Shown here one piece after another: positions 1 to 6,968 of a stretch of DNA of 64,000 nt (position 1 is its first letter; every line of letters starts with the position of its first letter). This DNA is from Longitalea arenae (GTDB taxonomy: Bacteria; Bacteroidota; Bacteroidia; Chitinophagales; Chitinophagaceae). The translations under genes and the position numbers were made by a program. Location: the NCBI RefSeq assembly GCF_016924755.1, contig NZ_JAFFJX010000009.1, forward strand, positions 1 through 64,000. The letters are read 5' to 3'. The notes under the pieces were generated by a model that was not told the DNA's origin, did not search any database, and saw only the letters and a list, made by a program, of their open reading frames with translations.

Positions 1-55
1 CCTTCAATGCAAAAATTAAAGCCTTTAGATCTTCTGCACGGGGAGTTCGGGACAT
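1..55 (-). CDS. 5' end of an unknown gene cut by the window edge
   Basis: Reading the minus strand from an ATG at 55 gives MSRTPRAEDLKALIFALK before the sequence runs out. A purine-rich AGGAAG stretch lies about five bases upstream of the ATG, which supports a real start. Only 18 residues are visible, so no function can be given. It points away from all other genes in the window. Confidence 0.45.
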   Translation of the reverse strand, partial: MSRTPRAEDLKALIFALK

Positions 56-330
56 TAATTTCTTCCTATTCAGACTCCAGAAAATCTATGCTTAACTACC
101 TCATCCCCCAAAAATTTGACTTGACCCGTTGTTACCTTATTACAATTCATACGCTTGGCAAGTATCCTTCTATTTAGTGGCATTGTTTTATTTCTTTTAT
201 GCTGTACGGCCAAATGTGCTTAGCCAACCGACGAAACCGGAAGATTATGGTTTATAAGCATCCTGGATACAAGACAGACAATTAGGTAACATACATTTTT
301 GTGTCAGTGCAAAATGTATTGTATTTTAAA

Positions 331-519
331 TTACCTGCGCCAAGTATATCCCGACATGGCCTCAATTCCCGGGGAATTTTTCGGAAACTCCATGATAAGG
401 CTTCCTTCTCCTTCCAAATTCCAATAAGTACCTGTACCGTCGGTAACAAACCAATGTCCTGTATTATTGAGCAACGAACAATCCGAATGGATCACAATCG
501 TTCCCTCGGTAGAGTGCAC
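331..519 (-). pseudogene. possible 3' remnant of a secreted beta-rich protein gene
   Basis: The minus strand encodes about 58 residues of protein-like sequence that ends at a normal stop. It includes GTGTYWNLEGEGSL and PGIEAMSGYTW, which resembles the glycine/aromatic beta-strand end of small extracellular or lipocalin-like proteins. There is no convincing start: upstream the frame runs as apparent junk into the neighbouring VOC gene in another frame. I read it as the tail of a gene whose 5' part has been lost, next to other decayed material in the first 2.4 kb. Chance cannot be excluded, and no family name is offered. Confidence 0.3.
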
Positions 520-553
520 TAACGGATGCTGAAAACAGCCCGTTATACGCCGC

Positions 554-958
554 TTAATCAGAATAGACGGCTGTAACTTCTAACCGGTTCTTATCAGGAT
601 CAAGCGTTTCAAACTCATAATATCCATCACCGGTTTTTCTTGGACCACTTAGGATTGTATATCCATCAGCCCGTAATTCTTCAGCCTTTTGATTCACTTC
701 TTGCATCGACTCAACACCAAATGCCAGATGGATAATTCCTTTATGCTGTGCCTGTACCGTGTCATTCTGATTCGCAGGAACTCCTTTCATCGACATTAAT
801 TCCAGCCTTGCTCCTGATTGAAATGTAAGAAAATAGCTCTCAAACCCTTTTTTCTCATTCGTATATTTCCCGTTAGGTATTCCTCCAAAATAGTGCTGAT
901 AGAATGTTTTCAGTGTTTCTAAATTATCTGTCCAAATAGCAACGTGTTCGAGTTTCAT
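554..958 (-). CDS. VOC-family (glyoxalase/bleomycin-resistance fold) protein
   Basis: 134 residues, the usual size of a single-module VOC protein that dimerises to form a metal site. The start MKLEHVAIWTDNLETLKTFY is typical. Metal-type ligands can be placed at His5, Glu of RLELMS, His of IIHLAF and Glu of NRLEV near the C-terminus. The motif FETLDPDKNRLEV is the standard last strand. The family includes glyoxalase I, dioxygenases and antibiotic-binding proteins, and the substrate cannot be read here. It lies 39 bases downstream of the small ORF ending at 998 on the same strand. It is the only clearly intact enzyme gene in the first 2.3 kb. Confidence 0.85.
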   Translation of the reverse strand: MKLEHVAIWTDNLETLKTFYQHYFGGIPNGKYTNEKKGFESYFLTFQSGARLELMSMKGVPANQNDTVQAQHKGIIHLAFGVESMQEVNQKAEELRADGYTILSGPRKTGDGYYEFETLDPDKNRLEVTAVYSD

Positions 959-997
959 AATTATTGATAATGTTAATTCAACGAAGCGATTTTTTCG

Positions 998-1198
998 TTA
1001 AGCTGCCGGTAGTGATGAATCAGTTGACTTTTTGTCGGCATTTGAATCGGTTGTTTTTTGATAGGGCTTTTGAGCGACCTTCCAAAACTGGAATAAGGAG
1101 GAATTATCTTCCATAAATTGTTTGAGCCTTTCCGCCGGGGACTTTGAAAGCCATATTTTCAATTGTAACTCCTTTATATGTTGTGGTGTATCGTTCAT
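998..1198 (-). CDS. small conserved-type protein, partner of a broken nucleotidyltransferase gene
   Basis: 66 residues with a compact N-terminal half (MNDTPQHIKELQLKIWLSKS, then PAERLKQFMEDN and LFQFWK) and a low-complexity Lys/Asp/Ser tail. Its ATG overlaps the stop of the upstream remnant (ATGA, 1195-1198), an arrangement of translationally coupled two-gene modules. From memory, small ORFs of this kind accompany nucleotidyltransferase-like genes in Bacteroidota, which would suggest a toxin-antitoxin-like or accessory partner. That role is inferred. The upstream partner is disrupted, so this gene may be an orphan. No membrane segment or signal peptide is visible. Confidence 0.6.
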   Translation of the reverse strand: MNDTPQHIKELQLKIWLSKSPAERLKQFMEDNSSLFQFWKVAQKPYQKTTDSNADKKSTDSSLPAA

Positions 1199-1423
1199 GA
1201 TTTTATTAAATCAAATGTTTTCAAATTTGGGTTATTGATCCATTTTGTGATATAAGCCCGTTCCCACTGTTCAATAGCAGTAAGATGGTTCAAGATGAAT
1301 TATAAAATCAAAATCCCGTGTCGCTCTTGGCAGGATGTATATACTCATTGCTACGCTGCCTGAAAGCATCTACGATATTCGATTCGTTAGTATATCAGCT
1401 ATTTTTTGGAAAAATGCTACCAT
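1195..1423 (-). pseudogene. remnant of a nucleotidyltransferase-superfamily gene (nonsense codon plus internal deletion)
   Basis: From an ATG at 1423 the minus strand reads MVAFFQKIADILTNRIS, then a TAG at 1370-1372. In the same frame it continues MLSGSVAMSIYILPRATRD and FDFIIHLEP. The pattern GSVA...PRAT.DFD is that of minimal nucleotidyltransferases (AbiEii/MNT-like), with the GS motif and the metal-binding Asp pair. After HLEPS the frame breaks. One frame over, a C-terminal piece follows, TAIEQWERAYITKWINNP and LKTFDLIKS, whose stop overlaps the ATG of the 66-residue ORF. The middle of the gene is therefore missing. The TAG probably replaced a Tyr codon. This was translated by eye. Confidence 0.6.
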
Positions 1424-1566
1424 AGGTGACAAGTTACTTCAAGTCTTTCTTTTAGGCAAAAAACATTAAGGATAACGAAAAACATTCAGTTCCTCAAAGT
1501 ACTAATTGATTACCGTTCTTTAATAAAGCGCTAAAATGACTGGTACTTATACCATCTGACCCTCCA

Positions 1567-1932
1567 TTATTTTTTGCTTTCTACCACTGCCAGGTTATTA
1601 ATGAGCCGCCATTCGTTATCCGTATCGAGTACGAGCGAATTGTAGGAAACAAAGTAGTTCTCTGAACTTTCGAGGCGCAGTTTGACCAAAGCAACAGTAC
1701 CACTTTCATCTATATGTTCAATCACCATTTTTCTTGGCAGACCGCCGAAAATTCCGTCCCGTATATTTTGTATGTATTTTTCCTTATCAATGATGGTGAC
1801 ACCAGGCCTTCCCATAAAGCCATTGTTTGTTACCCTGAAGTCCTTATGCAGCACTTTCTCTAATAATGCTACATCACTGTTATCGCCACCTTTTACAAAG
1901 TCTGTGATGGCTTTTTCCACTTTGCTTGTCAT
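1567..1932 (-). CDS. NTF2-like (SnoaL/lumazine-binding-like) small protein
   Basis: 121 residues with the cone-shaped NTF2 fold pattern: an N-terminal helix (VEKAITDFVKGGDNSDVALL), the HKDFRVTNN strand, a middle helix KEKYIQNIRDGIFGG, then strands ending EWRLINNLAVVE. These proteins are small cytosolic dimers whose pocket serves as an enzyme or as a ligand-binding domain; no catalytic pair is obvious here. No signal peptide is present. It stands alone with about 140 bases to its right-hand neighbour and no operon partner, so the function is unassigned. The fold call is fairly safe. Confidence 0.75.
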   Translation of the reverse strand: MTSKVEKAITDFVKGGDNSDVALLEKVLHKDFRVTNNGFMGRPGVTIIDKEKYIQNIRDGIFGGLPRKMVIEHIDESGTVALVKLRLESSENYFVSYNSLVLDTDNEWRLINNLAVVESKK

Positions 1933-2172
1933 AATGTTCGTTTTTGTTGATTAGATGAATGTGTAATTGGCTTTTGCTTTCTTATCAATTTAGCTCTTAG
2001 CCGGTTGTTATGAGAGAAAAACCAACGAGCGAATAAAAACGTGACAACAATTTTATAAATTTTGATAAGTTTTGTCTGCCATCTGGACGAACGACTGCGA
2101 GAGGCATTGGGTTAATCAGACGATGAACCGTAGAAGAAGACACAAGTACCAGTATTATTATTTAGAACACTC

Positions 2173-2349
2173 TCAGAAAACCGGATAGCCAGGGATGCGC
2201 TCCATAAAAGGATAGCTAAAGATTGTTGTATCATCCCCTATGTATTTAGAAACAAAGTCTTTGATTTCATTTTGCTTTGACCTCATTTCTCTTTCTTGTG
2301 TCTCACTCAGTTTGAGTGAGACACCACTGTTGTCTCCACGCGCCCAATA
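2173..2349 (-). pseudogene. 58-codon open stretch directly behind, and in frame with, the LytTR gene stop
   Basis: Immediately after the TAG of the LytTR regulator (2350-2352) the same frame stays open for 58 codons to a TGA at 2173-2175. The reading is protein-like: YWARGDNSGVSLKLS, ETQEREMRSKQNEIKDFVSK, YIGDDTTIFSYPFMERIPGY. It has no near start codon apart from an internal Met and does not resemble a LytTR extension. The likeliest reading is the 3' end of another gene joined here by deletion. A C-terminal extension cut by a new stop is possible. A perfect inverted repeat (2300-2322) lies inside it. Confidence 0.4.
2300..2322 (-). repeat. perfect 10-bp inverted repeat behind the LytTR gene
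   Basis: GTCTCACTCA, a 3-base loop and TGAGTGAGAC form a perfect hairpin about 28 bases past the stop of the regulator gene. No T-run follows on either strand, so it is not a classical intrinsic terminator. It could still protect the 3' end of the two-gene mRNA. Confidence 0.5.
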
Positions 2350-3036
2350 CTAAATCTTCCTGATCGCATTCAGCAACCGCTCTTTATAACTAAGACCAAT
2401 GGGAAGATCGATCACCGCTAATTCTACCCTATTGCCCTTGATGGCTTTGATGGCAGGCAGGTACACGATATAAGACCGGTGAATTCGCATGAATAGTTGT
2501 TCTGGCAACATTTCCTCAAACACCTTCATCGTATATCCGGCAATGATGCTTTGTTGTAACAGGTGTAGCCGAACATAGTTTTGCAGCCCTTCTACATACA
2601 GCATCTCTTTAAATGATAATTTCAGCAGTTTTTGATCCTGTCTGATAAAAATATGATCGTCGAGAGGGGCAGCGGCTTTTTGTTCGCTCAACCTGCTTTT
2701 GATCTTTTCAACGGCCTGCAACAGCCTTGGAAGGGCAATTGGTTTAAGCAGGTAATCAATCACATTTAATTCATATCCCTCCAGCGCATATTTATCATAC
2801 GCTGTTGTAAATACGACGAGCGGTGGATCCTTTAGCGAACGTAAAAAATCGGTGCCTATTACAATGGGCATTTTGATATCCAGGAAAAGGACGTCGATGG
2901 ATGCTGTTTGTAAAACTTCATAAGCCTCCACCGCATTTCTGCATACTTTCACCACCGTGCAGCCGGGGATCGCGTCCAGGTACGTATTCAACAATTTTCT
3001 GGCCTGCGGTTCATCATCAACAATGATACATTTCAT
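2350..3036 (-). CDS. LytTR-family response regulator
   Basis: 228 residues. REC domain at about 1-120 with acidic pocket VDDEP (7-9), phospho-acceptor Asp53 in FLDIKMP, Thr in FTTAYD and Lys in LLKPI. A LytTR DNA-binding domain covers about 140-228, with the typical LYVEGLQNYVRLHL and FMRIHRSYIV. This class is phosphorylated by membrane His_kinase-type sensors and binds direct repeats through the beta-rich LytTR domain. It overlaps the kinase gene by four bases (ATGA, 3033-3036), so the two are co-translated. The pair faces away from the TlpA-like gene at 4391, a plausible but unproven target. An open in-frame stretch follows its stop. Confidence 0.93.
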   Translation of the reverse strand: MKCIIVDDEPQARKLLNTYLDAIPGCTVVKVCRNAVEAYEVLQTASIDVLFLDIKMPIVIGTDFLRSLKDPPLVVFTTAYDKYALEGYELNVIDYLLKPIALPRLLQAVEKIKSRLSEQKAAAPLDDHIFIRQDQKLLKLSFKEMLYVEGLQNYVRLHLLQQSIIAGYTMKVFEEMLPEQLFMRIHRSYIVYLPAIKAIKGNRVELAVIDLPIGLSYKERLLNAIRKI

Positions 3037-4163
3037 TTTTTAGCGGGATAAATGATTAGGTTCACAGTATAATTATCGCCCCTGTCGGTACAGATAAAAT
3101 TATAGCGGCCTGGGAAATAATAATCCAGGCGTTTTTTGACATTCGCCAGGCCAATTCCTCCGGATGTATTTCTCTGGGTTGAACAGGTATTGAATATTTC
3201 GAGTTGCAATTGGTCGTTAACAGTCCACAGGCGGATGCGTACAGAAGATCTTTCCAGCGTATAGCTGTATTTAAACGCATTCTCAACCAGTGGCATGAAT
3301 AATAAGGCTGGCAGCGGGTAAGATAAGCCGGTTTCCGCTATATCCAATTCAATCTGTGAATATTCGTCATGCCGCACAGCTTCCACGGCAATATAACTGC
3401 GCAATAGTTTGATCTCCTGCAAAAGGGTAACATACTCATCTCTATATTCATAGAGCGACAAACGAAGCAGGTTCGCCAGGCCGGTCAATAGACCAACCGA
3501 TCTTTCTTTCTCCTCATGTATTATGAACGATTGCAGGTTGTTGAGCGTATTGAACAGGAGATGGGGATTGATCTGTGCTTTTAAGAAATTCAGCTCAAGT
3601 TGGGTTTTTTCTCTTTCAAGCTGGTTTTGCCGGGCGTTCTTTTGATAAGCATAGCGGAGAAATTTCACGGTTAACGGGATATAAATGATTGTTATAAGCC
3701 CTGTAATACTGCTGAAAAAGCCTTGTAACAGCTTAATCGGGCGCAGATGGTGCTTGTACATAAATGTCCAGAAATCCTGCCCTTCCACCCATAAATTTGG
3801 TCCGCTTACATTACGAACAATGTGATAGGAACGGAGAGTAACAGCTGCTATATAGTATACTATGAACAGGCATACCACGGTTATCCATTTTCTTTTTTGA
3901 AGCAATGGCACAAGCACGTACACCAACGGATAAAAGAGGTAAAGCGAAAGAACAATGCCTGAGAAGGTGACTGTAAAGGGATCATTGAGCGTAATTTGCA
4001 CAATTACACTTTCCCTTAGCCAAAAGAACAATAGAAATAGCCAGAAACCTGTATGCAGCGCAATGCGGTACCATTTATCAGTAAACGAAAGTTCCCAGCT
4101 GCGGCCGAGCCATTGGGAAAAATGGCGACCGGTACCTTGTCTTTTTGCGGCTATTGTATTCAT
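3033..4163 (-). CDS. membrane sensor histidine kinase of the His_kinase (LytS/YehU-like) type
   Basis: 376 residues. About 45 cytosolic residues are followed by four hydrophobic segments (roughly 37-55, 65-85, 95-112 and 150-170). A coiled segment (NARQNQLEREKTQLELNFL) then leads to the H-box KAQINPHLLFNTLNNL with the phospho-accepting His. The ATP-binding part shows the N-box PALLFMPLVENAFKYS and a G-box GGIGLANVKKRL. No periplasmic sensing domain of any size is present, so the signal is probably sensed in or near the membrane. Co-translated with the LytTR regulator, its obvious partner. Confidence 0.92.
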   Translation of the reverse strand: MNTIAAKRQGTGRHFSQWLGRSWELSFTDKWYRIALHTGFWLFLLFFWLRESVIVQITLNDPFTVTFSGIVLSLYLFYPLVYVLVPLLQKRKWITVVCLFIVYYIAAVTLRSYHIVRNVSGPNLWVEGQDFWTFMYKHHLRPIKLLQGFFSSITGLITIIYIPLTVKFLRYAYQKNARQNQLEREKTQLELNFLKAQINPHLLFNTLNNLQSFIIHEEKERSVGLLTGLANLLRLSLYEYRDEYVTLLQEIKLLRSYIAVEAVRHDEYSQIELDIAETGLSYPLPALLFMPLVENAFKYSYTLERSSVRIRLWTVNDQLQLEIFNTCSTQRNTSGGIGLANVKKRLDYYFPGRYNFICTDRGDNYTVNLIIYPAKK

Positions 4164-4390
4164 AAAAAGTACCTAAAGTTCTAATTTTTTCCAATAAACT
4201 GCTTTTTCCCATGACCAACTCCATCAAAACGATGACGAATCTGCGATTCCGGGTAACTACCAGCAAATACAGGATGACTTTACTATTCCGGGTTTCCGGA
4301 TCAGCCAGTTCAACACAAGCAATTGTTAATTCGTCATGCTTTTTTTTCTTCTTCCCGTAACCGTTTTTATTTTGATCGAAATTAGTACTT

Positions 4391-6187
4391 GTGAAAATAC
4401 AATTGCCTTTTGCTATAAGCACACTGCTTTTACTGCTCTTCAGCTGGAACGCACCTGCCCAGCCTGCATCCATACAACCCCAATATCCCTGTGCCGGAGA
4501 CAGCCTGATGATCACTTACCGGCTCAATGATCCCAAAGCTGCATTAAGTGGGTCTGTACCACTTTATGTAAAGATCACCGTTTTCAACCGGCATGGCGGC
4601 AATCAATGGTATACCCGCAGATTGTCGGGCGATTCTGTATTGCATGCTTCATTCCAGGTACCTGCCGATGCAGCTTCGTTTACTATCCGGTTCTATTCGC
4701 TTAACAAAGATGACGAGAAGGCTATGCAGCGGGGGTATGTGTATGAACCCGACCGGAAAACGCCGGTGGCAGGCGCTTTTTTTGAAAGCTTTTATACTGG
4801 GAAAACAAAAGCAGCATTTGAAAAGGAGATCGGCTATCATCCAGGTAATTACCTGGCTTATGGAAAATATTTTAATGCGTTGTCACAGGAGCAATGCCAA
4901 CGCATAATCGATAGTTTACTACCCGCTTTGGTAGCAGTCCATAAACGCCAGCGATCATCTGAGGCGGGTTTGCTGGCAGCCATCTGTATCGGTTATGCAA
5001 AAACAAATAAATTGAACGAGGCAGGAACTTATCTCTCTGAACTGTTTCTTCGCTATCCGGCAGCCGGAGAAACGGACTTTGCATTCTCCCTTTACGACTA
5101 TGCGTACTATAAAGCTTCGAGCAAGCCCATATCAGATACGGTTAAGCGGCAATTGATTGCTATCTATAAAAAATGGCCCGGTTCACCGTTAGCTTCAAAT
5201 CTCGTTGTAAACTGGTATCTGTACGATGACCGCACGCTGACCGTAGCTGATTTTGAGCGCGCCTTACTACCGCTTTACCGGCAGGGAAAGATGTCTTACC
5301 TGGGCCTCAGTCTTCTGCCCGCTATTTACATGGATCGCCACGAGCGCCTGGACTCAGCTGAAGCGATGCTGTTGCGGGCCCTTCATCAATGGCAGGACGG
5401 CAGCATCAATCATGAGTTCCGCCTAACTGCTACTAACTCACATATGCAGCAATTGATACCAATGTTGTCAAAGTTATACCTGCTGCAGCAAAAGTACCAG
5501 CAATCGATCATATGTGCTTCGGCTGGCCTATACCAGGTCAAGGGAACTAACCAGGAAAGTGATTTCACCAGTCAGCTGTTGCAGTTAAGGGCCAAAGCCT
5601 ACCGGGCGCTGGGCAACTGGAATGCTGCACTGGATGACTATACCGCATTGTATAGAACCGGAAAAGCGGAATGGCTGGATAGCATGCAGGCTATCTATCC
5701 CTATTGCAGCACAAGAAGTAAAAACTGGAATGAGTTTGCAAATAAGCTCAGGAGCAAGCCCGACACGGTTGACCAAGCGCTGGCGCCTGGTTTCAGCGGC
5801 TCCGATCTGGCGGGCAATAAGGTGCAGCTTTCAGCCCTGAAGGGCAAAGTGGTGGTACTGAACTTTTGGAGAACAAGCTGCGGCCCCTGCATTAAAGAAA
5901 TGCCTCGACTCAATAAGCTGGTAGAAAAGTTCAGAACAAATGACAAGGTAGTTTTTCTGGCCATTACTGCAGATAAAACAGAAAAGCTGCGTTCCTTTTT
6001 CAGGAACAGGCAATTCGATTATACGATCGTCAACAATGCGGCAGGTGCCTACGAACATTATAATATTGATGTTTTACCAGTACATATCGTAATTGATAAA
6101 AGCGGCCGGATCATCAATAGATCATCAGGCGCCAGAGAAGATATCGGTCAGTACCTGGAACAACAAATTGAGCTGGGCCTGCAATAG
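4391..6187 (+). CDS. secreted TlpA-like thiol-disulfide oxidoreductase with long N-terminal region
   Basis: 598 residues starting at GTG, chosen because it directly precedes a good signal peptide (hydrophobic core STLLLLLFSWNAPAQ). Residues about 25-450 are a helical, TPR-like region (for example LRAKAYRALGNWNAALDDYT). The C-terminal 145 residues form an AhpC/TSA-TlpA thioredoxin domain with the redox motif Cys497-Gly-Pro-Cys500 in WRTSCGPCIKEMP and a later cis-Pro in VLPVHIVID. Periplasmic members reduce disulfides in exported proteins or haem-maturation partners. It is divergent from the LytTR pair across 227 bases. Confidence 0.88.
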   Translation: MKIQLPFAISTLLLLLFSWNAPAQPASIQPQYPCAGDSLMITYRLNDPKAALSGSVPLYVKITVFNRHGGNQWYTRRLSGDSVLHASFQVPADAASFTIRFYSLNKDDEKAMQRGYVYEPDRKTPVAGAFFESFYTGKTKAAFEKEIGYHPGNYLAYGKYFNALSQEQCQRIIDSLLPALVAVHKRQRSSEAGLLAAICIGYAKTNKLNEAGTYLSELFLRYPAAGETDFAFSLYDYAYYKASSKPISDTVKRQLIAIYKKWPGSPLASNLVVNWYLYDDRTLTVADFERALLPLYRQGKMSYLGLSLLPAIYMDRHERLDSAEAMLLRALHQWQDGSINHEFRLTATNSHMQQLIPMLSKLYLLQQKYQQSIICASAGLYQVKGTNQESDFTSQLLQLRAKAYRALGNWNAALDDYTALYRTGKAEWLDSMQAIYPYCSTRSKNWNEFANKLRSKPDTVDQALAPGFSGSDLAGNKVQLSALKGKVVVLNFWRTSCGPCIKEMPRLNKLVEKFRTNDKVVFLAITADKTEKLRSFFRNRQFDYTIVNNAAGAYEHYNIDVLPVHIVIDKSGRIINRSSGAREDIGQYLEQQIELGLQ

Positions 6188-6202
6188 TAGGTTGTGTATA
6201 TG

Positions 6203-6967
6203 CTACTTCCTGGGCAACGACTGAAAATATTCAACCGGTGACATTTTAAAATACTTCTGAAAATTGCGGCTGAACAAACTTTGCGAACTGTAGCCCACCA
6301 TTTTAGAGATCTCGTACAGGGAAAATTCATTTTCCGCAATTAAACTGGCCGCTTTTTTCAGCCTCGTTACATCGATCAATTCTTTCGGTGATAAGGAAGA
6401 AAGCGATTTGATTTTCCGGTAAAATGTGGTGCGGCTCATATACATATGTTCGGCCAGCATGTCGATATCTATATTGGGGTCCTTCATGTTCGCCCTTATA
6501 TACTCATCAAGCTTTTTCAGAAAGGCCTCATCCGTTTTTGAATGCGCCATTACACCCACATCATCAAAGGGCGAACTGGCAAAATGTTCTTTTATCTTAC
6601 GGCGGTTCTTGAGCAGGTTGGTGATCTGCACCTGCAATAATTCAGAAGAGAAAGGTTTTTGAATGTATGCATCTGCACCCACTTCCAACCCTTCTATATG
6701 TGCGGCATAGGTATTTTTTGAAGTTAACAGGATGATGGGAATATGGCAGTATTCTACATTCGATTTAATCAGCCGGCATAACTCGAACCCGTCAATTCCC
6801 GGCATCATGATGTCAGAAATGATCAGGTTGATCACTTCATTATCCAAAATGGTCTGCGCAATTTCTCCGTTCAATGCCAGATGCAGTTTATAGGTGTCGC
6901 CTAAAACAACGGATAAGAATTCCAGCATGTCTTCATTATCATCAATGATCAGGATACTGTCTGCCAT
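6203..6967 (-). CDS. response regulator with AraC-type DNA-binding domain (output half of a split HTCS)
   Basis: 254 residues. REC domain at about 1-120 with acidic pair Asp9/Asp10, phospho-acceptor Asp52 in IISDIMMPGIDG, Thr/Ser in LLTSK and Lys in YIQKPF. An AraC-type double helix-turn-helix covers about 150-254 (IDMLAEHMYMSRTTFYRKIK, then EISKMVGYSSQSLFSRNFQK). This is the C-terminal half of a classical Bacteroidetes hybrid two-component sensor, here a separate gene. Its ATG lies one base beyond the TAA of the kinase gene, in a different frame, so the split is not a single point stop. It most likely controls the adjoining GH43-susCD locus. Confidence 0.92.
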   Translation of the reverse strand: MADSILIIDDNEDMLEFLSVVLGDTYKLHLALNGEIAQTILDNEVINLIISDIMMPGIDGFELCRLIKSNVEYCHIPIILLTSKNTYAAHIEGLEVGADAYIQKPFSSELLQVQITNLLKNRRKIKEHFASSPFDDVGVMAHSKTDEAFLKKLDEYIRANMKDPNIDIDMLAEHMYMSRTTFYRKIKSLSSLSPKELIDVTRLKKAASLIAENEFSLYEISKMVGYSSQSLFSRNFQKYFKMSPVEYFQSLPRK

Positions 6968-6968
6968 A

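Noticed and set aside
301-522. 73-residue plus-strand open frame
   Set aside because: No protein-like pattern; the minus-strand remnant in the same place looks more like coding sequence.
2300-2322. Intrinsic terminator of the LytTR operon
   Set aside because: The hairpin is perfect but lacks a T-run on either strand and lies within an open reading stretch, so it is listed only as an inverted repeat.
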